NCBI GenBank assembly: GCA_977017575.1
Contig: CDRNVI010000045.1
Location: 248,001-312,000 of the forward strand
Length of the DNA: 64,000 nt
Origin: Paramoeba atlantica
Lineage: Eukaryota > Discosea
Reading direction: 5' to 3'
The first letter of the stretch is position 1. Each line of letters opens with the position of its first letter. The translations under genes and the position numbers were made by a program. Positions 53,597 through 62,731 of this stretch are shown one piece after another. The notes below the pieces were generated by a model. That model saw only the letters and a list, made by a program, of their open reading frames with translations. It was not told the DNA's origin and searched no databases.

Positions 53597-53607
53597 GTAC
53601 CTTGTCG
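53597..53607 (+). other. Possible SL remnant at the LINE2 5' end
   Basis: GTACCTTGTCG differs from the SL 3' end GTACCTTGTTG at one base and lies 21 nt before the LINE2 start codon, the position expected for a 5'-truncated SL. Upstream CCCCATGCACCCCTTCACCC resembles 41135-41155 in HP1. Short, so chance cannot be excluded. Confidence 0.4.
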
Positions 53608-53628
53608 TTCTTTTACTTAGTCTCTGCC

Positions 53629-54840
53629 ATGACGAAGCGAGGGATCAGGTCCCAGCCAGGATCGAAAAAGAGGCGCAAAGGAAAGCTGTTAGCGAAGAAG
53701 GGGGCGCGCAGAGGTGACACGGAAATGGCGAATGACACAGGAATAGAGGAAAACAAAATGCCAAATTTCGTGGAAAAAAAGCTCGAGGTGAGATGCGAAA
53801 ACAAGTTACCCAAAAATAAACCGAGATTCCGATTAACGAAGCATAGAACCAGATCAATCCCTAGACGAAAACCATATTATCCAGGCATTGTTACGATTGG
53901 TACGCACAACGTTCGGACCTGGAAAGGGTCACCAAACGATGCAACGGAAAGATGGAAAATCGAAGCTTCGGAAACCGCCACAATTGGAGACGAGGCCGGC
54001 GTAGACATTCTAGCCATACAGGAGTGTCGCATACCAGGCGTTGGTAGAAAGGAAATTGTGGGGTTTTCGAACTGTAGATGGACGCTCCTATACAGCGGCC
54101 AAAGAGAATCATGCACGTACAAAAATGGGACGGGTATTATGCTCAATAAGAGAGCAGCTCGAGCCTTGCTAAGTTTTCAAGGAATATCGGACCGCATAAT
54201 TATGGCGAGTTTCAAGGCCCGTAACTCAAGGAATTTGTGCGTTATCAGCGCTTACGCCCCAACGGAAAAAGGCACAAAGGAGGATAAGGACAAATTTTAC
54301 GCGGATCTAGAAATGGCGATACGAAACAAGCCGACCCAGGAAACATTACATATTGCAGGTGACTTTAACGCTTCAATCAAAGCCGACGCAAACTGGCACC
54401 CCACCGTAGGCCCTAATGCCGTAGCAGAGAAAACCAACGACAACGGCTATAGACTTGTGAATTTTTGCGCGTCCCACAAACTGATGATCGCGAATACACT
54501 ACGCCCACATTCAGGTGACAATGAGGGAAACATGCCATACACTTGGACTTGGTATGGTCCAAAGGAAGGGGACCGCAAGCAAATCGACTACGTCCTGGTC
54601 CCTTTGAGCTCCATGGTTCGAAGATGTGATGTAGTACAAGACGTTGAATACAGGAGCGACCACCGCATGGTTCGTACGACTTTATTTTACCCCCTGCTGG
54701 CACAAAAAAGAACGAGAACTCCTTCCGTCAGAATCTCAGATCTACGAAATGAAGCTTGCAGAAAAGTGTACGAACAACACCTTAACGCACACCTAAAACA
54801 GGTTAAACTGGATCCGTCCCCCGACACTACCTGGCTTTAA
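53629..54840 (+). pseudogene. LINE2 N-terminus: APE endonuclease
   Basis: From the ATG at 53629 (an upstream in-frame ATG at 53488 lies in other sequence). Basic N-terminus, then a complete AP-endonuclease fold signature: IGTHNVRTW (Asn), IQECRIPG (Glu), NGTGIMLNKRA, ISAYAPTEKG, IAGDFNASI (Asp/Asn), RKQIDYVLVP (Asp) and YRSDHRMVRT (Asp/His). The stop TAA at 54838-54840 is made by the first bases of the inserted LINE. The LINE2 frame resumes at 59246 (TTWLTLREGM), with ACTACCTGGCT on both sides. Confidence 0.85.
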
Positions 54841-54870
54841 CGATAAAGATACAGTTTCTGTACCTTGTTG
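54837..54870 (+). other. Full spliced-leader exon at the exact 5' end of an RLE LINE
   Basis: The 34 nt follow directly after the left target duplication (54826-54836) and are identical to 43382-43415. A 30-nt leader different from that of the other copy leads to the ATG at 54901. The LINE therefore begins with the SL and nothing else, as if a trans-spliced mRNA was copied to its 5' end. Confidence 0.9.
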
Positions 54871-54900
54871 AACTACACTCTAAAACTACACTCTTACTTA

Positions 54901-57900
54901 ATGGGAATGTTCACGCGGAGCAGAGCCAAAGAGACGGGAGTAGCTCCTGTCGTTGAGCCCTTGCCGGCGAATCGTAGAAAGAAGAAATCCATTGGACAAC
55001 CGGCGCCACCGCTAGCGCCACCGCCTGCGCCATCACCTGCGCCACCGCCCACGACACCTCCCCCGTCACCGCCGGCACAACCATCTTTCACTGCTCCGCC
55101 GTGCGCTACGTCATCCCCTCTTCCCGCTGCGATGGATACTGCATCGTTTCCTCCGCGCATTGCGACGTCTCCCAATGCACCTCCACCGCCTCTTCCGTTG
55201 CCACTTTCACCGCCATCTTCGCCGATACACAGCCAGGCGTCATCTCCACAGTCTCTCGAAACTCCCTCAATGACACGCCCAAGCATGCACACGTCGGCTA
55301 GGCGAGCCCAAACGAGAGCGCTCAATTACCGACGTAGCAGCAACTTAACTGTTGGGGTTACATCGGCAGAGTCTGGGGTTACGTCGACGACGGATACCAC
55401 AGCGCTTAGCGTACCGACGGTACCCAGAACAAGGAAAATCCGATTTGCTACCTCGACGAACGGAAAAACTACGAAAGAAGCCGTAACTACGACAGCAAAC
55501 GAATCAACAAACGAATCAGAGTGGGGGAATCGTTTGAAGCAAACTTGCGCAGTAGCGGCTTCTGCTCTCGTAACGGCGACCAACGCCATGTCCGGAGCGA
55601 TGTTTAACTATGAAAAATCCCATTACCAGAAGAACGCCACGTATATACCGATACCTTCCAAGGGAGTGTCATTCAACGGCGAAGGATATGTACACGACGT
55701 GCGGGCATTCGACATATTTGCAGACAATCCGTTGCAAGATGACGCGTTCCCATCAGTTAGCAGCGGGACCACACAGCCGCTCGCACCAAGCCCGCAGACT
55801 ACACCCGGAAATTCTCGTGGGGAGGTTACAGCGGGAACTTTTAGCAATGCAACCTTGCTCTCAGACACCCCGAACGGTGGAAACGTGAGGAATTTGGAAG
55901 CATGTACCGTGGAAAGGAACGACGCTAGAATCGTGCCGGGATCTCTTCCATCCCCGGTTCCCATCGCATCCGACTTCCTGGACTGCGAATCGCCAATACA
56001 TATACTTTCCGACTCTGGAGACAACGCAAATACCAACCTTGTCGAAGATCCAGTACATCAGTTTTTCAGTGAAACGCCAGACTTTCCAAGAGTCGCGTCA
56101 CAATTCCGTCATATCGACCCCAAGGTTCATTTTCCTGTCCCTCCAGACGAGCTGTACGACGCAACCCTTCACGCAAAAGTGGGAGACCGATGCATTTTGG
56201 CTTGGAGCTTTGATTGTTCGCCAAGCCTCAACATATCACAAGGAATCGTTAAAGCGTCGCAGAAAAGAAAGCACTTGAACAAATGGACCATGGAGTATGT
56301 GGGGATTGTGGGACACAAGATCGGAACAACCTTCACTGGTCATATTCCCCCGCAAGCAAACGTTCGCGTCTTTAAGATCGTGTGGGAAAATAACACACAT
56401 CAGGAAAGTGATCCTGGAAGTATAAAAAGCTGCCGGTCTGAAGAAAGAATTAACCGCGCGCTTCGCGTTAATTATCAACACACAGAAAACGACCTAGATC
56501 TTGAGCCCATGCCTACTCTGCGATCAGTTGCACCGGAATTCATTCCTTGCGTAGTTGCAATTTACCGAGACATCGTTCGAGATTACGCAGAATCCCCATA
56601 CCCACAAAGGAACCGCATATGGCATCGAACGTTATCAGCCATGAAATATTCTCTTGCCACAATTCGGAAGGCAACGGCGAAACGACGTCGACGTCGCCCG
56701 CGCGATTTTTCGTCATTGCAAGACGGCGAATCTCAAAACGGACACACCTCCACCGCCAACGGACCACGTCTTATAGATGACAAACGGGCCATCAAGAAAG
56801 CAACTAGTCTGGCATTAGACGGGTGTGTTTCCAAAGCGTCCCGAGTTATTAACCAGGAAATTACACCACGAACACTCAGCGACTCGGAAACCATTGAAAA
56901 ACTTCGTGCTTTGCATCCAGATCTCCCCACCACATTTCGCCTCCCGCAAGATGCTCCGATGACAGCGTGTATTACGCCTGTCGAGCTTCGGGAGGCCGGA
57001 AGACGCATGGCCAAAGGGGCGGCGCCAGGACCAACAGGCACAACGGATTCAATTTTGCGCATCCTGTTAGACGACGAGGTGTGCTCGTTAAGTTTGTGTC
57101 ACATGATTACCGACCTGATTAATGGATCACTGTCTGAAGAAGTAATGAAACGCGTGAAGAGAGCGCGACTTGTAGCGATTCCCAAACCTGGAAACGGAAT
57201 TCGTCCAATCGCTGTGGGGGAGGTCTGGTTGAAGCTTGCCGAAATCGTCCTTCTGCAGCGGCACGAGAAACAGCTTGTCCCGCTCTTTGCGCCTTATCAG
57301 TTTGGTGTTATGATAAAGTCTGGCTGCGAGCATGTCGTGCATAAGCTTAACGAGAAATACACAGAGGGATGCGCCATTCTGGCTATTGATCTCAGAAACG
57401 CCTTCAATTCACCAGCCAGGGATGAAATTGCAAGAGCCGTGTTCGGATTCCACGGTCTCCGCCCCTTTCAGCGTCTCTTTAATGCCGAATACTCCAGTCC
57501 ATCAGAACTTCTTTATTACGGGAGCAACGGCAATCTTGGAGCCACCTTGAAAAGTTCAGCCGGGGTGAGGCAGGGGTCGCCGTTGTCCACGATTATGTTC
57601 TGCGCGTTTATGCAACCAATTTTAGAGATCGTTGCTTCAGAATTCCCGGCACTTCGCATATACGCCTACATCGACGACATCAGCTTCGCATCAAAGGACT
57701 CAGAACTAATTGCCAACGCTTACAACCGTCTTCGAGTTTTATTGACTGCTAAGCTAGTGGAATTATCCCCAACAAAATGCGTCTGGTTTGAAGGCATCGA
57801 AAGAATCCCCATTCCCCACGTCTTGCAGGAGGCGGGAGTTTTATCCGAAAGCCGGGCTACCAAAATTTTGGGGGCCTTCGTCGGAGAGAAAGAAAGCGTT

Positions 57901-59175
57901 AGCGAAAAATTAGTCCAAAAAGTTGTGAAGCATCAAGCAGCTTTCCGGCGCCTACAGCACATGGGGGCCAGCAACGTCTCTATCGTTTTACTATCGCACT
58001 GCGTGAATATGCGTCACAGGTACGACATACGCGTGCATCATCCTGATGCGTCTTTGGAACTCAGTCGGCAGTTTGATTCCCAGGTGGCAAACACGCTATG
58101 TTCATGGTTCGGGAACCTCAACGAAGACCAAATATCATGGATGAGGCTACCACTGAAGAAAGGAGGACTCGGGCTCACCCCAACTGAACCGATTCGCGAA
58201 GCAGCGTTCTTCAAATCCAAACGAGCAGCTATGGAGCGACCAATTCATCTTTCAGCTCCCGCTACTCTAATGGATTTGCCAGCGCTGAACTCGCTCTCCA
58301 GCCAACGACCTCTCACTGATGAAGCGGTTACGGAAGAAGTCCACCACAATGCAGTGCGCGAGTCTTTGATGAAAGACAAGGGTCAGGCTGATATCATTCG
58401 TGTGGCCAGTGCGAAAGGGAATTACAATTGGCTCACCGCTTGCACCAAATTCATTCCTTCGCGACTTTTCACGTTGGCGATAATGCCCCGTTTCGGAATA
58501 GAGCATCCGTTGCTACCATCGAAGGTACAATGTCCTGGGTGCCACGTTCTCCTCACCTCCAGCAGCGCAATTGCTCACGTGTCCGGATGCGTTAAATGCT
58601 CTGGGATTAACGCTACCACAAAACACAACAGAATGGTGCGTCAACTCTATGCGCTATGTATTAAGGCCGGCATTCCCTGCGAGCTCGAACCTAGACAATT
58701 CGCGACATACACCTGCGGAAAGTGCGGTACCACTGTTGACGGTGAAAATAAAGCGTCACACCAAAGGACTTGCGGATCTGGTTCATTCCACCATTCCGGG
58801 CCAGATTTAGTCATCCATTGGGCAGACGGGGACATCTTTTATGATTTTACCGTCATACACGAGCTTTCACAATCCAACATCAAACGCAGCGGCGCAATTC
58901 TCATGCGAGACGCTATCAAGCGTAAGATTAACCGGTACGTCGTGTCGAGCTTAATTCCGAAACAGCAGTTTTTGTGCATTCCCATGCTTTCTGGAGGCGC
59001 CATGCATCCAAACACCAAGGAATTATTGTCGGCTCTTGCAGATGCATGTGGACTGGCACGCGATAAGATTCACCAGGATTTCGCTTTGCAATTGCAAGAA
59101 CTGAATGGTTCGGTCGCAATGTCTCAATTTAGGAAATACTTGGCACCGGTCGATGGAGATGAAACGGCCCTGTGA
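54901..59175 (+). CDS. RLE-type LINE polyprotein, 1424 aa, intact
   Basis: Start at the second in-frame candidate (MGMFTRSRAKETGVAP), conserved at 49707. Order: Pro-rich region (~25-115); Ser/Thr-rich region; barrel-like segment at ~415-490 (RCILAWSFDCS, SQGIVKAS, HIPPQANVRVFKIVW); linker (MPTLRSVAPEFIP); RT at ~750-1000 with ILAIDLRNAFNSP, SSAGVRQGSPLS and IYAYIDDISFAS; two zinc clusters (CPGC...HVSGCVKC, CGKCG...HQRTC); nuclease SGPDLVIHWADGDIFYDF (PD-X12-D); tail. No stop or frameshift. Element 54837-59245 with 11-bp target duplications. A good candidate for a recently active copy. Not placed in an SL gene, unlike SLACS/CRE/CZAR. Confidence 0.92.
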   Translation: MGMFTRSRAKETGVAPVVEPLPANRRKKKSIGQPAPPLAPPPAPSPAPPPTTPPPSPPAQPSFTAPPCATSSPLPAAMDTASFPPRIATSPNAPPPPLPLPLSPPSSPIHSQASSPQSLETPSMTRPSMHTSARRAQTRALNYRRSSNLTVGVTSAESGVTSTTDTTALSVPTVPRTRKIRFATSTNGKTTKEAVTTTANESTNESEWGNRLKQTCAVAASALVTATNAMSGAMFNYEKSHYQKNATYIPIPSKGVSFNGEGYVHDVRAFDIFADNPLQDDAFPSVSSGTTQPLAPSPQTTPGNSRGEVTAGTFSNATLLSDTPNGGNVRNLEACTVERNDARIVPGSLPSPVPIASDFLDCESPIHILSDSGDNANTNLVEDPVHQFFSETPDFPRVASQFRHIDPKVHFPVPPDELYDATLHAKVGDRCILAWSFDCSPSLNISQGIVKASQKRKHLNKWTMEYVGIVGHKIGTTFTGHIPPQANVRVFKIVWENNTHQESDPGSIKSCRSEERINRALRVNYQHTENDLDLEPMPTLRSVAPEFIPCVVAIYRDIVRDYAESPYPQRNRIWHRTLSAMKYSLATIRKATAKRRRRRPRDFSSLQDGESQNGHTSTANGPRLIDDKRAIKKATSLALDGCVSKASRVINQEITPRTLSDSETIEKLRALHPDLPTTFRLPQDAPMTACITPVELREAGRRMAKGAAPGPTGTTDSILRILLDDEVCSLSLCHMITDLINGSLSEEVMKRVKRARLVAIPKPGNGIRPIAVGEVWLKLAEIVLLQRHEKQLVPLFAPYQFGVMIKSGCEHVVHKLNEKYTEGCAILAIDLRNAFNSPARDEIARAVFGFHGLRPFQRLFNAEYSSPSELLYYGSNGNLGATLKSSAGVRQGSPLSTIMFCAFMQPILEIVASEFPALRIYAYIDDISFASKDSELIANAYNRLRVLLTAKLVELSPTKCVWFEGIERIPIPHVLQEAGVLSESRATKILGAFVGEKESVSEKLVQKVVKHQAAFRRLQHMGASNVSIVLLSHCVNMRHRYDIRVHHPDASLELSRQFDSQVANTLCSWFGNLNEDQISWMRLPLKKGGLGLTPTEPIREAAFFKSKRAAMERPIHLSAPATLMDLPALNSLSSQRPLTDEAVTEEVHHNAVRESLMKDKGQADIIRVASAKGNYNWLTACTKFIPSRLFTLAIMPRFGIEHPLLPSKVQCPGCHVLLTSSSAIAHVSGCVKCSGINATTKHNRMVRQLYALCIKAGIPCELEPRQFATYTCGKCGTTVDGENKASHQRTCGSGSFHHSGPDLVIHWADGDIFYDFTVIHELSQSNIKRSGAILMRDAIKRKINRYVVSSLIPKQQFLCIPMLSGGAMHPNTKELLSALADACGLARDKIHQDFALQLQELNGSVAMSQFRKYLAPVDGDETAL

Positions 59176-59245
59176 ATACCAGTTGAATGCCGTTAGCGAG
59201 GTGCGTTAAAAAAAAATAGGAAATCTTTAACGGTGAATTTTGAAT
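59176..59245 (+). other. 3' UTR of the intact RLE LINE and its right junction
   Basis: 70 nt. GCCGTTA (59189-59195) can pair with TAACGGT (59228-59234). A nine-A run lies between. It ends GAATTTTGAAT, followed by the right target duplication ACTACCTGGCT (59246-59256). No poly(A) tail at the end. Confidence 0.6.
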
Positions 59246-59985
59246 ACTACCTGGCTGACACTTAGAGAGGGAATGCTTCACGCAAGCGCGGCCGCTTGCT
59301 CACAGGTTTCAAAGGCTCGCAACGTTCGTTGGATGACGGAAATAGCTCGTAAAGCCATAGAAGAGAGACGCAGGGCCTTCGCAAGGACGAAAATAGATCA
59401 TGCTTCGGAAGAAGAAAATCTTCAGGCAAAATCAATGTACGAACAAAAGCGGAAAAGGCAAATCTTATATGCCACTCTGCTAACAGAAACTTTTATGCTG
59501 AAAAATGTCAAAATCTGGAAAGCACGAATATAGTCAAAAACCCAAGGGAAGCGTACAGACAAGTCGCTTCATTCGCCTCACAGACGGCTTTCTTAAGCGG
59601 AGACGCCCCACCAATGCAAAATAGTGAAAATACATTCACTAACCACCCTGCGGATCTGGCGAAAATCTTTGCCATACACTTTGAACGCGTTTTCGAAGAG
59701 GAGACTTCCGCCGTCAATTTGGCAGACATACGTAGGGATCTGAGTCAAATAAAATACAGCACGATCTCAGAAATCGAATTAAGCGAAGAACGAAATCAAA
59801 ACAACGCACCCCCTACAAGAGAAGAAGTCGAACAAAGCATTTCTCACCTCAAGGATGGAAAAGCTCCAGGGCCGGACGGAATTTATCCAGAACACATAAA
59901 ATATGCAGGACAGAATGTTGTTACATGGATTATTATTTTTTTAGACGAACTTTTTAAACGTGGATATAAACATGTTCCTAGTCCG
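59246..59985 (+). pseudogene. LINE2: linker and start of RT
   Basis: Continues LINE2 in frame after the insertion: TTWLTLREGMLHASAAACSQ, then a helical basic linker (RKAIEERRRAFARTK). A frameshift near 59490 moves the frame to NIVKNPREAYRQVASF. Then comes the RT finger sequence HLKDGKAPGPDGIYPEHIKY, typical of APE LINEs. It is interrupted after FLDELFKRGY by an inverted RLE LINE. Confidence 0.8.
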
Positions 59986-59989
59986 GTTT

Positions 59990-61328
59990 CACCAGCGCAT
60001 ATTTCCTTCTGCACATATTACTAATAACACTTTGAACTCGTTTTCCTTTCTGATTAAAAACGAGAGGGAGATCATCTCTTTTGGTCCACTGTCTGAACTT
60101 ATATGGTGTATTGTTCTTCCTTGTCGGGAGTTAAAAATTTGTGCATCTGCGACAGAACTATGTTCCCGTTCAGTTCTTGGAGGTACAGGGCAAAGTCTTC
60201 TAATATATGTTGCCGTGAAATAAGGCAACGATCTGCTAAAGCTGTTAATAGACGTTTTGTATGCTTATGTAGCGCTCCACCCGAAAGGACAGGGATACAC
60301 ATGAAACGATCATTCGCAATCATCCCAGAAGTTACGTAACGGTCGCGTTTCTTCGTGATGACTTCGTTCATCATTTTTTGAGGCGTTTTGTTTATGTGAG
60401 CTGCTGAAAACTCGTGAACTACAGTTAGGTCATAATACATCGGACCGTCTGCCCAGTAGATCATAAGGTCGGGCCCAGATCTGCGGACACTGCCGCGACA
60501 GCTGCGCTGGTGTTCTGTGAGATTTTCCTCGGTTACACTATTCTGGCATCCGGAGCACTGAAATGAAGAAAATTGCCGAGGTTCTTTTTCACAGGTGAGG
60601 CCGCTCTTCAAGCAAAGCTCATAGATGTACCGAACTAAGGCGTGGTGTTTGGTTGTCACATTTACTCCTGCACATTTTGCGCACCCAGGGATATGATTTA
60701 GTATGGTAGATGACGTAAGGAGACTTTTGCACCCAGGGCATTGAACATCGTCCGGGATTTGTGGGTGGTGTAGTGCGAATCTCGGCATAATCGATAATTT
60801 GAATGCTGAACTAGGCACTAAACGAGCTTTGGATGTGAGCCAAGCGTATTGACCCTTGTGAGACGCTAGTTTGATGATGGGCGCAAGTGTTTTTTCCTCT
60901 ATTAAGGCTTGACGGACCTTGTTGTGGTATTTTGCTTCACTAGCTTGCTCATCGAAATTGATGTAGGGGTCGCGAGAATCACCATCAACCGGAGTTGGCG
61001 CATTCATCGTTTGGGTTGCCCGAGCTGAAGAGGGTTTTCGATGCTCAAGAGCAGCAAATTTTGAAGCGCTGTACGAAGATTCACGTAGTGGTTCGATGGG
61101 GGTGATTCCCAGTCCACCCTTGCGCGTCGGTAGACGTAGCCAAGATATCTGTCGGTCCGTGAGGTTGCCTAGCCAAGCCTTGAGGGTTTTATTTACTTCT
61201 GCGTCGAAATTAGAGGCCATATCCAGAGTTTGTTGTGGATCATGTACCCGAATGTGGTAACGGTGTCTGATGTTTACGCACTTTGATAGTAGTAGAGTGG
61301 ACACATTGTTGATCCCCATTTTGTTTAG
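59990..61328 (-). pseudogene. RLE-type LINE, 3' half, inverted
   Basis: The minus-strand frame 61319-60099 (406 codons) is open from the end of the RT (MGINNVSTLLLSKCVNIRHRY) through IRKGGLG-like sequence (LPTRKGGLGITP), zinc clusters (CPGC...HIPGCAKC, CSGCQ...HQRSC), nuclease SGPDLMIYWADGPMYYDL and tail (CIPVLSGGALH, LTALADRC). About 100 nt of 3' UTR follows. 5'-truncated insertion into the RT of LINE2. Confidence 0.85.
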
Positions 61329-61384
61329 TCACATGGATGACCCACATTATTCAGCAATGTTGATTGATTTGATTGAAAAATTAC

Positions 61385-62725
61385 ATTATTCAGCAATGTT
61401 GGGCAACCTCGATTCTACCCAAGAGTTGGCTGCACGCGCACATAATTTGTATCTATAAGGGTAAAACGGCGGGACCCAAAGCAGATCCGAATTCCTACAG
61501 AGGGATTTCACTTTTAAACATAGCAAGCAGAATATTGTCCGACATACTGCTGAACCGCCTATCGCCACGAATCGATAGAAGGCTACATGACAGCCAAAAC
61601 GGTTTTAGAAAAGGAAGATCGACGGAGGACGCTATTTTCTCAATTAGGAGAATCACAGAAGAAGCCAGAGCAAAAAATCGTTTGCTTTATCTAGTCTAAT
61701 TTACAGAAATCGTATGATAGAATTCCGCGACCAATTATATGGGAAGTGCTAGGTAAAATGCAGGTTGATGGTTTACTTCTAGACTTGTTGAAGGCGTTAT
61801 ATAACGAAACTACCGCAGCTGTGTCCTTAAAAGGGGGGATAACTAGTGATACCTTTGCAACGCGATGCGGAGTAAAACAGGGATGCCCTCTGAGCTGTGT
61901 GATATTCAACGCGATTATGGACTGCTTAATGAGAAAACTCATCGCCACAAAATTTCCAGGCATCAATATTAAATGGAGAATACCGAGAGGTAAGAGACAC
62001 TCAGGGGACGTGGTGCAGGGAAGCGAAACAATCGGCCTCCTAACATACGCAGACGACATCGTTATCTGGTCGGACAAAGAGGAAGAGCTCAAGAACTGTA
62101 TTGAGTGTTTTTCTGACATAGCAAAAATCTGGGGTATGTCAGTTAATACCAATAAAACAAAATATCAAGTTTTACAGCCATCAAATTCTAACGAACGACG
62201 AACATCATGCATGAGTGTGGGCGAGAAAAACCTACAGCAGGTCGAGAACTATCGATATTTGGGGTCCACAATAAAAGACAACGCTAAATTCGACTCGGAA
62301 ATGGTCAGTAGAGTACAGAGTGCACAGGGCAAACTAACCGGACTGAATCTCATTTGGAAAAGTCGCATCATCTCCAGAAAGACCAAAGGAATATTGTTCA
62401 AAACTTGCGTAATACCAAGGTTAACATATGGGTGCTCGACGTGGTGCTTATCACGTCACAACTTTCGAGATTTAAACATGAGCTACATGTCACTCCTAAC
62501 AAAATATTGTTTGGCGAACAAGAAGGAAAAATGCAACGAGGAGGACAAACCTATACGTACGCTAAAACAATAAGGGATGCGCTGTCCCGAGCTGGAATGC
62601 CGAGCGACCAAACTTGGAAATACAGGGCGCAATACAAAGATTCATGGAATGCGGCTATAACAGAATATAGGGACGAAAATAGTCCAAGCCACAAGAAAAG
62701 AAGGAAGAAACATGGGTTTAATTAG
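61385..62725 (+). pseudogene. LINE2: RT and C-terminus
   Basis: ILPKSWLHAHIICIYKGK, YRGISLLNIASRILSDILLNRL and NGFRKGRSTEDAIF are RT blocks of APE LINEs. The frame is then broken near 61697 just before motif A (LQKSYDRIPRP). Motif B is RCGVKQGCPLSCVIFNAI and motif C is LLTYADDIVIWS. The connection YRYLGSTIKDNAKF and YGCSTWC follow. The last frame (to 62725) is reached through a frameshift near 62470-62520 and ends in a short basic tail. A 19-bp direct repeat ACATTATTCAGCAATGTTG lies at its left edge (61343 and 61381). Confidence 0.85.
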
Positions 62726-62731
62726 TAAACG

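Noticed and set aside
61343-61400. 19-bp direct repeat as the target duplication of the inverted LINE
   Set aside because: Both copies lie on the same side of the LINE fragment, so they cannot flank it. Probably a local duplication.
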